Shown: positions 1-9,342 of the stretch, piece by piece
Numbering within the stretch: the first letter of the stretch is position 1
How the letters are laid out: each line of letters begins with the position of its first letter
NCBI GenBank assembly: GCA_016213675.1
Contig: JACQZW010000045.1
Location: 1 to 64,000, forward strand
Source of the DNA: Acidobacteriota bacterium
GTDB lineage: Bacteria > Acidobacteriota > Thermoanaerobaculia > Thermoanaerobaculales > Thermoanaerobaculaceae
Length of the DNA: 64,000 nucleotides
Reading direction: 5' to 3'
Notes under the pieces: generated by a model
Seen by the model: the letters and a program-made list of their open reading frames with translations, nothing else
Databases searched by the model: none
What the model was told of the DNA's origin: nothing
Position numbers and translations under genes: made by a program

Positions 1-443
1 AGGGGTTCCTCCACCACGTCGCGCCGGGCGTCGAGGCCTCCCACCACGTCTCGCTCGGCATCGAGTGGCTGCTCATCGCCCTGTCGGTCGGCGTCGCGGT
101 CTCCGGCATCCTCCTCGCCCGCCGCTTCTACTTCGGCGCCCGCGCCTTCGAGATCCCCAACCGCCTCGCCGACGCCTGGCCCGGCCTCTACCGCCTCGTC
201 GCCAACAAGTACTGGGTCGACGAGCTGTACGCCAAGTTCGTCGTCAGGCCTCTCGAGGCGCTGGCCCGCTTCTCGTGGAAGGGCGTCGACACGGTAGCGA
301 TCGACGGAACCCTGAACGCGTCGGCGTGGTTCACCGAGATCACCGGTGACCTGCTCCGCTTCGTGCAGACCGGAAACGTGCGCAACTACTCGCTGATGAT
401 CCTGGCCGGCGCCGTCGCGGCGGCCGCGTTCCTGTTGCTGTAG
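1..443 (+). CDS. nuoL: NADH-quinone oxidoreductase subunit L, 3' part
   Basis: These are the last 146 residues of complex I subunit L (ND5 family), the distal antiporter-like proton-pumping subunit in the inner membrane. The frame is open from base 3 to TAG at 441-443; the start lies outside the window. Visible are a hydrophobic helix near the beginning, the motif NKYWVDELY typical of the NuoL C-terminus, and a final hydrophobic helix ending in AAFLLL. nuoM follows after 5 bases and nuoN after that, the usual L-M-N order of nuo operons. Identification rests on the motif and the gene order, because the conserved antiporter core is missing. Confidence 0.9.
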   Translation, partial: GFLHHVAPGVEASHHVSLGIEWLLIALSVGVAVSGILLARRFYFGARAFEIPNRLADAWPGLYRLVANKYWVDELYAKFVVRPLEALARFSWKGVDTVAIDGTLNASAWFTEITGDLLRFVQTGNVRNYSLMILAGAVAAAAFLLL

Positions 444-448
444 GGGGT

Positions 449-1957
449 GTGACCGTGGCCCTGGAAGGCTTCCTGCTCTCCGCTCTCGTGCTCACGCCTG
501 CCGCCGCGGCGTCTCTCCTGCTCCTGCTGCCGAAGGACGCCGAGAAGGCCCACCGCTGGATCGGTCTCGTGGCTTCGCTCCTGACGCTCGGGCTCGCCGG
601 CATGGTGTGGTCCCGTTTCGACCCTTCCAACGTCGCGTTCCAGCTTGTCGAGACACGGCCGTGGCTGCCCACGCTGGGCATCGCCTATCGTCTTGGGATC
701 GACGGAATCTCCCTTCTCCTCGTCTTGCTGACTGCGCTCCTTCAGCCGCTCGTCCTGATCTCGTCGTGGAGCTCGATCCACCAGCGGGTCAAGGGATACG
801 TCTTCGCGATGCTGCTGCTCGAGACTGGCATGCTGGGCGCCTTCCTGGCCACCGACCTCTTCCTGTTCTACGTGTTTTGGGAGCTGATGCTCCTGCCGAT
901 GTACTTCATCATTGGGGTGTGGGGCGGTGAGCGGCGGATCTATGCCGCCGTCAAGTTCGTGCTCTTCACACTGGCCGGTTCGCTCCTGATGCTGGTCGGG
1001 ATCCTCTACCTGTCGTACCTGCACAAGGCGCAGACCGGAGCGTGGTCGTTCGCCTACGAAGACATCCGCTCCCTGACCATTCCGATGGGCGAGGGCTTCT
1101 GGCACTCGCCGCAGCTCCTCCTCTTCGCAGCTTTCGCGCTGGCCTTCGCCATCAAGGTCCCGGTGTGGCCCCTGCACACCTGGCTGCCCGACGCCCACGT
1201 CGAGGCTCCCACCGGAGGCTCGGTGATCCTCGCCGGCGTGCTCCTCAAGCTCGGGACCTACGGGTTGCTGCGCTACAACCGGCCGCTCTTCCCCGAGGCG
1301 TGGGAGCGGGCCACGCCGTTGTTCCTCTGGCTCGCCGTGATCGCCATCATCTACGGCGCACTGGTGTCGTGGGCGCAGAAGGACATGAAGAAGCTCATCG
1401 CCTACTCCTCGGTCTCGCACATGGGCTTCATCATTCTCGGTCTCTTCGCCGGGACCGTGGCATCGACCCAGGGGGCACTCATCCAGATGGTCAACCACGG
1501 GTTGTCCACCGGGGCCCTCTTCATGCTCGTCGGCGTGGTCTACGACCGCCGCCACACCCGCCTCATCGAGGACTACGGCGGCTTGGCGGCCGTCATGCCG
1601 CTCTACACCGGGGCGTTCCTCATCGCAACCCTGGCGTCAATCGGGCTACCCGGACTGAACGGCTTCGTCGGCGAATTCCTCATCCTCACCGGGTCGTTCC
1701 CGACCCACCCGGTCGCCGTGATCCTGGCCTCCACGGGGATCGTCCTCGGGGCCGTGTACATGCTGACCCTGGTCCAGAGGGTGTTCTGGAACCCGCTCGT
1801 CCACGAGGAGAACAGGACGCTCGCGGACCTCACCTGGCGAGAGGCTCTGGCCTTCACGCCGCTCGCGGTGTTCATGGTCTGGATCGGCGTGCAGCCCGGG
1901 ACCTTCCTCAGGCTCTCGGAAGCCGCGGTGCGCCATCTTGTCGGAGGTGGGCTGTGA
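449..1957 (+). CDS. nuoM: NADH-quinone oxidoreductase subunit M
   Basis: Subunit M (ND4 family) of complex I, an antiporter-like proton-pumping membrane protein of about 500 residues with roughly 14 helices, which is the normal length. Family motifs are visible: FWELMLLPMYFIIG with the conserved Glu in helix 5, FAIKVPVWPLHTWLPDAHVEAP, and the LIAYSSVSHMGF segment. GTG at 449 is almost adjacent to the GGGGG at 443-447. GTG at 455 lies 7 bases from that run and may be the true start. The stop overlaps the nuoN start by 4 bases (GTGA), suggesting translational coupling. Confidence 0.95.
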   Translation: MTVALEGFLLSALVLTPAAAASLLLLLPKDAEKAHRWIGLVASLLTLGLAGMVWSRFDPSNVAFQLVETRPWLPTLGIAYRLGIDGISLLLVLLTALLQPLVLISSWSSIHQRVKGYVFAMLLLETGMLGAFLATDLFLFYVFWELMLLPMYFIIGVWGGERRIYAAVKFVLFTLAGSLLMLVGILYLSYLHKAQTGAWSFAYEDIRSLTIPMGEGFWHSPQLLLFAAFALAFAIKVPVWPLHTWLPDAHVEAPTGGSVILAGVLLKLGTYGLLRYNRPLFPEAWERATPLFLWLAVIAIIYGALVSWAQKDMKKLIAYSSVSHMGFIILGLFAGTVASTQGALIQMVNHGLSTGALFMLVGVVYDRRHTRLIEDYGGLAAVMPLYTGAFLIATLASIGLPGLNGFVGEFLILTGSFPTHPVAVILASTGIVLGAVYMLTLVQRVFWNPLVHEENRTLADLTWREALAFTPLAVFMVWIGVQPGTFLRLSEAAVRHLVGGGL

Positions 1958-3396
1958 ACCTCGGCGATCTCTCCGCGATCCAGCCCGAGCTTGTCCTGGT
2001 GGCCCTCGGCTGCCTCCTGGTGCTGACCGATGCCTTCGTCCCGAGCCTGCGGAGCCGCTTCGGCAGCATGGCCGCCATCGGCGCCGGAATCGCGCTCGTG
2101 GTCCGGTGGACCTCACCGACGCCGGGCATGGTCTGGTCAGGAGCGCTCGTCGTCGACGAGCTCGCCCGGTTCGTGGACAGTTACATCCTGGTGGCCCTCG
2201 TCCTGGTATGCGTCATGGCCGAGCCCTACCTGGCCCGCACGAACGCCCGGTTCGGCGAGTTCTATGCGCTCCTGGTGTGGGCCGCGGTCGGCGCCATGGT
2301 CATGGCCAAGGCCGACCATCTTCTCGTCGTCTTCATTGGCCTCGAGCTCCTCTCCGTCGCCCTGTATGTCCTGAACGCCTTCCATCGCGAGAGTTCCCTG
2401 TCTCTCGAGGCAGGATGGAAGTACCTGATGGTCGGTGCCTTCGCTGGTGGCGCGCTGCTCTTCGGGATCGCGCTGCTGTACGGGGCGAGCGGGACGTTCT
2501 CGCTGTCGGCGCTGGCCCCGCTGGTGGCCGCGCACACCCTGACAGGAAGCCCCCTGCTGTTCCTCTCGCTCGCGTTGATCCTCACCGGAGTGGGCTTCAA
2601 ACTGGCGCTCGCACCGTTTCACGCCTGGGCGCCGGACGTCTACCAGGGCTCGCCGACGCCGGTCACGACCTTCCTGTCCGTAGTCCCCAAGGGAGCGGCG
2701 CTCGTGGTCCTCGCGAGGCTCATCGCCTTCCTCGCCCCGGCTGAGCTTTCACCTCGCTGGACGATGCTCCTCGCCGCCATCGCGGTCCTGTCGATGACGC
2801 TGGGCAACCTGGTCGCCATTGCTCAGCGCGACGTCAAGCGCATGCTCGCCTATTCCGGCATCGCCCACATGGGCTACGCCCTCGTCGGTCTCGTCGCGTT
2901 CGGCTTCGATGGGCTCTCCGGGGTGCTGGTCTACCTCGCCGCCTACACCCTGATGAACGTGGCGGCCTTCACCGTCGTGTCGGCCTTCTCCGAAGCCGAG
3001 GATGAGCCCCACCTGCTCACCGACCTCGCGGGTCAGGGATGGCGACGCCCGGTCCTGTCGCTGACCCTGGGGCTCGCCATGTTCTCGCTGGCCGGCATCC
3101 CGCCCACGGTCGGGTTCATCGGGAAGTTCCTCGTCTTCCGCGCCGCCGTCAACGAGGGGCTGGTCTGGCTCGCCGTCGTTGGCGTCCTGAACAGCCTCGT
3201 CTCAGTTTTCTACTACCTTCGGGTGGTGTACTATCTCTACATGAAACCCCTGCCAAAGCGGGAGCCGAAGTACTCCGAGCCTTGGCCCGCCCGGCTCGTT
3301 GCGGCAGCCTGTGCCGTGGGGATCGTCGTCCTGGGTGCGCTGCCAGGTTGGGTCGTCAGTGCTGCCGAATCGGCGGCACGGACCCTCGCGAGGTGA
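1954..3396 (+). CDS. nuoN: NADH-quinone oxidoreductase subunit N
   Basis: Subunit N (ND2 family), 480 residues, the third antiporter-like subunit of the complex I membrane arm. The GTG start at 1954 is chosen because it overlaps the nuoM stop and has GGAGG at 1943-1947. Conserved segments include the Glu-containing stretch VFIGLELLSVALYVLNAF, the region FKLALAPFHAWAPDVYQGSPTPV, and RMLAYSGIAHMGYAL. It is the last nuo gene here; rex follows after 3 bases and is probably in the same transcript. Confidence 0.95.
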   Translation: MNLGDLSAIQPELVLVALGCLLVLTDAFVPSLRSRFGSMAAIGAGIALVVRWTSPTPGMVWSGALVVDELARFVDSYILVALVLVCVMAEPYLARTNARFGEFYALLVWAAVGAMVMAKADHLLVVFIGLELLSVALYVLNAFHRESSLSLEAGWKYLMVGAFAGGALLFGIALLYGASGTFSLSALAPLVAAHTLTGSPLLFLSLALILTGVGFKLALAPFHAWAPDVYQGSPTPVTTFLSVVPKGAALVVLARLIAFLAPAELSPRWTMLLAAIAVLSMTLGNLVAIAQRDVKRMLAYSGIAHMGYALVGLVAFGFDGLSGVLVYLAAYTLMNVAAFTVVSAFSEAEDEPHLLTDLAGQGWRRPVLSLTLGLAMFSLAGIPPTVGFIGKFLVFRAAVNEGLVWLAVVGVLNSLVSVFYYLRVVYYLYMKPLPKREPKYSEPWPARLVAAACAVGIVVLGALPGWVVSAAESAARTLAR

Positions 3397-3399
3397 GGA

Positions 3400-4068
3400 A
3401 TGGCCTTCAAGCGATACATCCCAGTCGAGAGCATCTCCGAGCTGACCATCAACAGGTTGTCGGTGTACCTCCGCTGCCTGCAGCAACTCGAGCAGGAGGG
3501 CGGCACGACCGTCTCGTCACAGGAGCTCGCTGACCGCTTTCACCTCAACTCCGCTCAGATTCGCAAGGACCTCGCATACTTCGGCGAGTTTGGGATTCGC
3601 GGCGTCGGCTACAACGTCGCGCAGCTTCGGGAACACCTCGTCAACATCCTCGGGCTGCACGAGGAGAGGCGTGTACTGGTCGTCGGGGCCGGGAACCTCG
3701 GGACCGCCCTGTCCCACTACTCGGGATTCAACACCGGCGGCTTCCGGATCGTCGCGATCCTCGATGCCGACCCGCACAAGCTCGGCAAGAAGGTGCCTGG
3801 CGGACTGACCGTCGAGCCTGTCTCTCAGTTGCCCGGAATTGTGAAAGAGCGGAGAGTGCACATCGGTGTCATCACCGTGCCGGCCACGGCCGCCCAGAAG
3901 GTCTTCGACGAGCTCGTCGAGTCCGGCGTCCAGGCAGTTCTCAACTTCGCGCCGGCACAGCTCAAGGGCCATCCCGAGGTCAAGCTGAAGAACGTCGACC
4001 TGAAGATCAACCTCGAGCTGCTCTCGTTCTTCCTGACCCACGCCGCGCGGATGGCTTCGATCAGTTGA
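3400..4068 (+). CDS. rex: Redox-sensing transcriptional repressor Rex
   Basis: Rex binds DNA when NADH/NAD+ is low and is released by NADH; it typically represses fermentation and respiration genes. The 222-residue length is normal. Residues 1-80 form the winged helix, with HLNSAQIRKDLAYFGEFG followed by RGVGYNV. The Rossmann domain carries GAGNLG near residues 96-101. The Shine-Dalgarno GAGGTGAGGA directly precedes ATG 3400. Its position 3 bases behind nuoN suggests that complex I genes are themselves Rex targets or that Rex is made along with them. I did not find a clear Rex operator in the window. Confidence 0.95.
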   Translation: MAFKRYIPVESISELTINRLSVYLRCLQQLEQEGGTTVSSQELADRFHLNSAQIRKDLAYFGEFGIRGVGYNVAQLREHLVNILGLHEERRVLVVGAGNLGTALSHYSGFNTGGFRIVAILDADPHKLGKKVPGGLTVEPVSQLPGIVKERRVHIGVITVPATAAQKVFDELVESGVQAVLNFAPAQLKGHPEVKLKNVDLKINLELLSFFLTHAARMASIS

Positions 4069-4747
4069 CCTGGGGCTGCGAAGCCGGCCTCTTTCCCGGC
4101 CCGGTGCCGCGAGCGTCCTGCAGTAGCTCCTTGGCCCGTCGCTGAATCCTCTCGAAGCGCCCCTGTTGCGTCGCGATGCTGACCCTCACGGTCGCCAGGA
4201 GTGCGGCATGGCGGAGCTCGGACGGCGTCGGCTCGACATCCTCCTCCAGCGTGTCGATCTGCTCCGCCAGACGGTCGATCTGCGCCTGCAGAAACTGGCG
4301 ACTGGCGGCATCGCGCGCCACGGCGAGCTGTGCCGTGAGGTCCTCGCGGGCGCGACGGAGCTCCAGGCCCAGCACTCGGGCGTCCTCGCGACGGCGCTGG
4401 AGCGACAGGAGATGGCCGATCTCGTCGCGGACCGCCGTGTAGCGTTTCCAGTCCGCCCCGGCGAGCTCGGCGGCCTGCCGCTCGGCGACCGACAGCTCTT
4501 CGATCGCCGCCAGCGCGCTCCCCCTTCGACGTTCCGCCGCGGCGAGCTCTCGGTCCAACCTTTCGAGCGCCAGCTCCCGCACCTTTAGGTAGAGCGTGAT
4601 GTCCTCCGCCTGCAGCTCAATCCCGGCGTAACGGACCGCCTCGGCCGTCGGCGTCGGAGTCGCCCGGGTGTCCGCTGGTTCCCTTCCGCAGCCGGACACC
4701 AGGGCGATCGACGCAGCCGCGAGCCCAAAGTGAAGGCCGACACGCAC
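4061..4747 (-). CDS. Predicted coiled-coil lipoprotein of unknown function
   Basis: A 228-residue protein with a lipoprotein signal peptide: hydrophobic stretch, then the lipobox LVSGC with Cys at about residue 20, so it is probably exported and anchored in a membrane. The rest is rich in Glu, Arg, Ala and Leu in heptad-like spacing (about residues 45-190), which predicts long coiled coils. I recognise no enzymatic motif and give no function. The 3' end overlaps the convergent rex gene by 8 bases. The GTG start has TAGGCT exactly 6 bases upstream, suggesting a leaderless transcript. It is divergent from the kinase gene on its other side. Confidence 0.7.
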   Translation of the reverse strand: MRVGLHFGLAAASIALVSGCGREPADTRATPTPTAEAVRYAGIELQAEDITLYLKVRELALERLDRELAAAERRRGSALAAIEELSVAERQAAELAGADWKRYTAVRDEIGHLLSLQRRREDARVLGLELRRAREDLTAQLAVARDAASRQFLQAQIDRLAEQIDTLEEDVEPTPSELRHAALLATVRVSIATQQGRFERIQRRAKELLQDARGTGPGKRPASQPQVN

Positions 4748-4753
4748 CGTTGG

Positions 4754-4759
4754 AGCCTA
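4754..4759 (-). promoter_or_regulatory. -10 box for a leaderless transcript of the lipoprotein gene
   Basis: TAGGCT on the minus strand, then 6 bases (CCAACG), then the GTG start codon. The same TANNNT-N6-start layout recurs before several other genes in the window. No convincing -35 element is visible. Confidence 0.45.
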
Positions 4760-4806
4760 GCACCTTCCCATGCGAGCGCAACAGAAGTAGAGTACGGGCT
4801 GCGACG

Positions 4807-6390
4807 ATGACGGCTCCGAAACGCATTGGCAAATATGAGATTGCTGACCAGATAGGCGTCGGTGGCTTCGGTGTCGTCTACAAGGCCTGGGACCCGTACA
4901 TCCAGCGGTGGGTCGCCCTCAAGACCTGCGCCGCCACGGACGAGGAGGCCACGCAGCGCTTCTTCCGCGAGGCCCAGCTCGCCGGTGCGCTGCAGCATCC
5001 GAACATCACCCTGATCTTCGATTTCGGGATCGACGACGGCACACCCTACTTCGTGCAGGAGTTCCTCTCCGGCAAGGACCTCGACGAGCTCGTCGAGCAC
5101 ACGCAACTGAGCTTCGAGGGGATCCTCGCGATCCTCATCCAGGTCTGCGTCGGGCTCGAGTTCGCGCACTCCCGTGGCATTGTGCACCGCGACATCAAGC
5201 CGGCCAACGTTCGCGTCCTCGAGGACGGCACCGTCAAGATCATGGATTTCGGGATCGCCAAGTCGCTCCAGGCCGAGTCGAGTCTCACTCAGACCGGCGT
5301 CGCGCTGGGCACAGCGGGTTACCTCGCCCCCGAGCAGCTCTCGGGCAAACCACTCGACTCGCGGACCGACATCTTCTCTCTCGGCGTGATGGCGTACGAG
5401 CTCATCGCTGGAACCCGGCCTTTCGCTGGGCCGAACATCTCGAACGTGATCTACCAGATCCTGCACCAGGATCCGGTCGCACCCCGACAGCGCAACTCTC
5501 GTTGTCCCGAGAGGCTCGAGAGGGCGATCCTCAAGGCACTCGCAAAGGACCCCGACGAGCGGTGGCCCACGGTCCGTGACGCCGGGCAGGAGTTAAAGGA
5601 GGTCCTCGCGTCGCTGTCGGGCCGGACTCAGGCCCAGCGGACCGAAACCACGACCGCCCTGGTCCGAGGCGAGCTTGCGCGGCTTGCCGGCCGGCCGTCG
5701 CGGAATCTCACGGCTCCGACGCAGCTCGCGGCTCGGCCGCTCGACCACCTGCCGGCGGAGCACGTCCCGCCGAAGGAACCAACCAAGCGAGGACTCCTCT
5801 GGGTACTGGCGCCTTTGACCGTCGTGGCCGTGGCCGTCCTCGCCTGGCTCGCATTCCGAGGCATCGCCGAAAACAGCGTCGCCGATACCCCTGCGGGGCG
5901 CTCGATCCCGATCCCGGCAACTGCGGTCCTCGGCCCTTCCCCAGCGCCCATTCCAACCCCTGGCCCTCAGCGGGTGTCCGTCGAGCTGTTCGTCGACCCG
6001 GTGTCGGAGATCGAAGTCGATGGGGTGTCGCTCGGCAAGGTGCAGTCGACGCGGGTAGACCTGACCGTCGGGGGTCACCGCATCCGGCAGCGCATTCCGG
6101 GCTATCGCGACAAGGATCACGCGGTCGAGGTGACCACCCAGACGACCCAGCTCAAGCTCCACCTCCCACCCTTCGGGCTGCTGACCGTCGTCAATGACTT
6201 CGGCGTCCCCGTGCAGGGGGCCCGGGTCTACCTCGACGACGAGGAGCTCGGCGCGCTTCCGGTCAAGGACCGGAAGGTGCCGGCCGGCGTGCACACCCTG
6301 GTGATCAACTGGCCCGGCCGCGGGGAGTACCGCGAACAGGTCGAGATTCCGCCCGGGGGTTCGGTGCCGCGGATCGTCGCGCCCCAATGA
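4807..6390 (+). CDS. Membrane Ser/Thr protein kinase with PEGA domain
   Basis: A Hanks-type kinase of 527 residues. The glycine loop GVGGFG (about 17-22), the ATP lysine in VALK (39), the HRD catalytic Asp (129) and DFG (147-149) are all present, so it should be active. A single transmembrane helix lies near residues 328-348 (WVLAPLTVVAVAVLAWLAF). After it comes a Pro-rich linker and a PEGA-like beta domain (about 385-470) with a second similar repeat, probably outside the cytoplasm. ATG 4807 is chosen because it gives the normal RIGKYEI kinase N-terminus; the frame stays open upstream to a TTG at 4750. It is followed by a TPR protein gene. Substrate is unknown. Confidence 0.88.
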   Translation: MTAPKRIGKYEIADQIGVGGFGVVYKAWDPYIQRWVALKTCAATDEEATQRFFREAQLAGALQHPNITLIFDFGIDDGTPYFVQEFLSGKDLDELVEHTQLSFEGILAILIQVCVGLEFAHSRGIVHRDIKPANVRVLEDGTVKIMDFGIAKSLQAESSLTQTGVALGTAGYLAPEQLSGKPLDSRTDIFSLGVMAYELIAGTRPFAGPNISNVIYQILHQDPVAPRQRNSRCPERLERAILKALAKDPDERWPTVRDAGQELKEVLASLSGRTQAQRTETTTALVRGELARLAGRPSRNLTAPTQLAARPLDHLPAEHVPPKEPTKRGLLWVLAPLTVVAVAVLAWLAFRGIAENSVADTPAGRSIPIPATAVLGPSPAPIPTPGPQRVSVELFVDPVSEIEVDGVSLGKVQSTRVDLTVGGHRIRQRIPGYRDKDHAVEVTTQTTQLKLHLPPFGLLTVVNDFGVPVQGARVYLDDEELGALPVKDRKVPAGVHTLVINWPGRGEYREQVEIPPGGSVPRIVAPQ

Positions 6391-6413
6391 GGCCGGGCCC
6401 GCAAGCGTTGCGC

Positions 6414-6419
6414 TAAACT
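6414..6419 (+). promoter_or_regulatory. -10 box for a leaderless transcript of the TPR protein gene
   Basis: TAAACT followed by exactly 6 bases (CGCTGC) and ATG 6426. There is no Shine-Dalgarno sequence between them. This is the TANNNT-N6-start arrangement of leaderless genes. Confidence 0.5.
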
Positions 6420-6425
6420 CGCTGC

Positions 6426-8063
6426 ATGCTCCCCCGCCTCGCTGCGCTCGCGATCCTCTCGCTGCTCACGGCCATCGAGCTCCCCGGGGCCGACCCGCTG
6501 AGCGAGGCCACGGATGCCTTCCGCAAGGCCGACTGGCCCAAGGCCGCGAAGCTCTTCGTCACGGCGGCCGAGGCGGAGAGCGACAACACGAAGCGCGCCG
6601 AGATCCGCCTCCGGCTCGCCCAGGTGTACTTTCTGATGAACAACCGGCCGAAAGCCGAAGAGGCCCTGGCCGCGGCGCTCGCCGACCAGCCACAGCTCGA
6701 GCTGGTCCCCGAGCTCTACACGGACGATTTCCTTCGCGCCTTCGCGAGGGTGAAGGCACGCACCGCCAACACTCCGGCTCGACCGGCCCCGCCGGCGCCG
6801 GGAGCGGGCACCGCTCCCGGCACGCAGGTCGCGATCAGGCGCAGGCTCGCGGATGCCGTCGACAACACCGCTCTCGAAGGCGCCCTCGCCGACATCCAGA
6901 CGCTCGAAAACGACACGCCTCCATCGAGCCTGCCGGAGGTCCTCGAGCTCAAGGCCGAGGCGCTGGACCGGCTCGGGCGGAGCGGCGAGGCAGTGGAGCA
7001 GCGGGGTCGCATCATGGCCTTGCGCGCGGCTGCAACGGCGCCACCGAACACGCCCGTCGTGCCTCTCGATGCCCTCCTCGAGGCCCGGCGCCTAATCGCG
7101 TCCGGGAGGCCGGAGGATGCCGGCGCTCTCATGAGCGGCGTTCTCCAGGCCCTGCCGTCGTGCGTCGCTGCCCTCGAGGTTCGCGGCGAGGCGCTGCTGG
7201 AGGCCGGCAGCCTGGACGACGCGGCCACCGCGCTGCGCACGGCCATGATCACCAGCGAGAAGCCGGAGCTGTGGCTCCTGCTGGGCGAGGTCGAGCTGAA
7301 GCGCGGGCGCATCCCTTCGGCGCGCGACGCATTCCGAAGGGCCGTCGATCTTGACCCCGGGAACGATCGGGCGCTCGCTGCACTCGGCCTGCTCGCCGCC
7401 CGGATGGAGGACGTCAGCACGGCCCGAGAGATGCTCGACCGGGCGCTGAACGCGAACGGCACCCTCCTCGAGGCGCGGGTCGTGCGGGCCCAGATCGCCC
7501 TCGAGGAGCAGCAGGCCAACGCCGCGCTCCAACACCTGCAGCGTGCCTTGCAGGTCAAACCCGATGACCCCTGGGTCAACGGCTGGTACGGCGTCGCGAA
7601 CCTCGCCGTCGGAAACCCGTCGGTCGCGATCGAGCGTCTCGAGGCAGCCAGGAAGGCCGGCCTGGAAAGCTTCTCGCTCCCGCTGGCCGAGGCGATGCGC
7701 CGCCAGGGGAAGGTCGCCGAGGCCTTGGCACTGCTCGACGGTCTGCGCGAGGCTGGTGCCGAAGGGCGCATGGTCCGAGCGCGCTGCCTCCTGGATAGCG
7801 GCCGTCCGCCCGAGGCCGTCAACCTGTTGCGTGAGCTCTCGGTCGAGCGGCAGGGGTCCGGCAGGGAGCGCTACCTCCTCGGTGCGGCACTTCACGCCTC
7901 CCGGAACTGGAGCGAGGCGGCGACCATCCTGGTGGCCGCCTCCGGTCTCGGCGGTGCGCCGTCCACCGCCAGGGAAGCTGCGTCCAACGCCGAGGCCACG
8001 CACCAAGCGCAAGAGCTGATGGACTCCGCCCTGGTTCCCCCGCCATCCCCGCCGAAGGACTAG
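6426..8063 (+). CDS. Exported tetratricopeptide-repeat protein
   Basis: A 545-residue protein with a short hydrophobic signal-like N-terminus (LAALAILSLLTAIEL). It has TPR units from about residue 28 to the end, such as SARDAFRRAVDLDPGNDRALAALGLLA. An Ala/Pro-rich linker lies near residues 118-130. TPR arrays are protein-protein interaction scaffolds; the partner cannot be read from sequence. It sits directly after the PEGA-domain kinase, so a shared process is possible but unproven. The 3' end overlaps the convergent glycosyltransferase gene by 4 bases. The start has a leaderless-type promoter at 6414-6419. Confidence 0.75.
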   Translation: MLPRLAALAILSLLTAIELPGADPLSEATDAFRKADWPKAAKLFVTAAEAESDNTKRAEIRLRLAQVYFLMNNRPKAEEALAAALADQPQLELVPELYTDDFLRAFARVKARTANTPARPAPPAPGAGTAPGTQVAIRRRLADAVDNTALEGALADIQTLENDTPPSSLPEVLELKAEALDRLGRSGEAVEQRGRIMALRAAATAPPNTPVVPLDALLEARRLIASGRPEDAGALMSGVLQALPSCVAALEVRGEALLEAGSLDDAATALRTAMITSEKPELWLLLGEVELKRGRIPSARDAFRRAVDLDPGNDRALAALGLLAARMEDVSTAREMLDRALNANGTLLEARVVRAQIALEEQQANAALQHLQRALQVKPDDPWVNGWYGVANLAVGNPSVAIERLEAARKAGLESFSLPLAEAMRRQGKVAEALALLDGLREAGAEGRMVRARCLLDSGRPPEAVNLLRELSVERQGSGRERYLLGAALHASRNWSEAATILVAASGLGGAPSTAREAASNAEATHQAQELMDSALVPPPSPPKD

Positions 8064-9340
8064 CCGCGACCACTCTCGACCGGTCGACCCCCGGCGGCCC
8101 GAGGCGAACGAGCACCGGCGAGCCTCTCGATGGCCTCCAGGAGACGACGTGCGGCATCGGCCGGCGGGTGCCCTCCGCCCTCCCAGGCGCGGCGAGCGGC
8201 GACTCGCGCGCCGGACAGGCTCTCGGGATTCCTCGCCACATGGGCCACGATCCGAACCAGTTCGGCGGCACCCGCTCGCCCTGGTGCAATCCGGAACGCC
8301 GCTGAGGGTGGGAGCTCGAGGAACTGCCGGTATCCGGAGACGACAACCGGTGTCCCGACCGCCAGGAACCGCAGTGCGGCGGCCGATGTCTCGCCGGCAG
8401 TCGGGTAGCGCGGCACGAGCCCGAGGTCGGCGGCCGCGAGGATCCGCCCCAGGGCGTCCGGCTCCGCCCAACCGGTCAATCGGACCCGATCGGCAACGCC
8501 GGCATGGCGAGCCTCCTCCTCCAGCAACCGGCCTTCCCGGCCTTCACCGACCACCAGCAGCTTGATCGGGACGCCGAGCTCCGCCAGCGCGAGAACGGCG
8601 ACCAGAATGGTCTGCAGCCCCTTTGCCGGAGTCAGAAACCCGAGGTGGGCGAGGACCACCTCGCGCTCGGGCAGGCCGAGGTAGCGGCGCGCCTCTGCAC
8701 GCTGACCGCCCGGCAGCGCCGACACCGCCAGCGGGACCTGTTCCACCGGGGTTCCAGGCGAGGCGCGGCGCACGCGGGATGCGGCGTCGTGGCTGTGGAC
8801 CACGACCGCGTTCGCCAGCCGCAGGTAGACGCGGAGGGCCGGGAAGAGGAAGGGATCGAGCCGGCCGTGGAAGCCGGACCGCCGCGCCGCGGCGATCGCG
8901 CCGCCGGCGGCACCTTCCGCGTCAGTCAGCTCGGCGTCGAACCGGTCCCACGCGTCCTCCGAAGCCGCCTCCTCGACCAGAAGGTGGTGCAGGACGCTGT
9001 CGTGAAGGACCACGGTCCCACCGAAACGACGCAGCCGTGTCGCCACCCATTCGTGGTAGGGGTTGTTGCCGAGGTGGAGCAGCGAGACCGCCTCTCCGTC
9101 AGGGGGCTGAGTGCAGCCAACCCGTGGAATCCCGGTCGCCCACACCTCTTCACCCGCGGAGCGCCAGTCAGGAGGAGTCACCAACGTCACCGGAGCGTGC
9201 GCGGAGAGGAACGGCAGCAGCTCCGCGGCATAGTCGGCCACTCCGGACCTGGTCGGAGGGAGTGGCGACGCCCAGAGGATCGCCGGACCGGTCCCACTCG
9301 ACAGTCCGGGATCGGCGACTCGGGCAGATCTCCCGGTCAT
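8060..9340 (-). CDS. Glycosyltransferase family 4-like protein
   Basis: A 426-residue GT-B fold glycosyltransferase. The N-terminal half has LPPTRSGVADYAAEL, typical of group 1 glycosyltransferases. The C-terminal half has LGFLTPAKGLQTIL, a LLVVGEGREG strand, RVRLTGW, and an AADLGLVPRYPTAGETSAAALRFLAVGTPVVVS-like region in which the usual catalytic Glu of the family is placed. It probably transfers a sugar from a nucleotide donor to a cell-surface polysaccharide or lipid; acceptor unknown. ATG 9340 starts 2 bases after the prfB stop, so it is the last gene of an lnt-prfB-GT operon. Confidence 0.82.
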   Translation of the reverse strand: MTGRSARVADPGLSSGTGPAILWASPLPPTRSGVADYAAELLPFLSAHAPVTLVTPPDWRSAGEEVWATGIPRVGCTQPPDGEAVSLLHLGNNPYHEWVATRLRRFGGTVVLHDSVLHHLLVEEAASEDAWDRFDAELTDAEGAAGGAIAAARRSGFHGRLDPFLFPALRVYLRLANAVVVHSHDAASRVRRASPGTPVEQVPLAVSALPGGQRAEARRYLGLPEREVVLAHLGFLTPAKGLQTILVAVLALAELGVPIKLLVVGEGREGRLLEEEARHAGVADRVRLTGWAEPDALGRILAAADLGLVPRYPTAGETSAAALRFLAVGTPVVVSGYRQFLELPPSAAFRIAPGRAGAAELVRIVAHVARNPESLSGARVAARRAWEGGGHPPADAARRLLEAIERLAGARSPRAAGGRPVESGRG

Positions 9341-9342
9341 GC

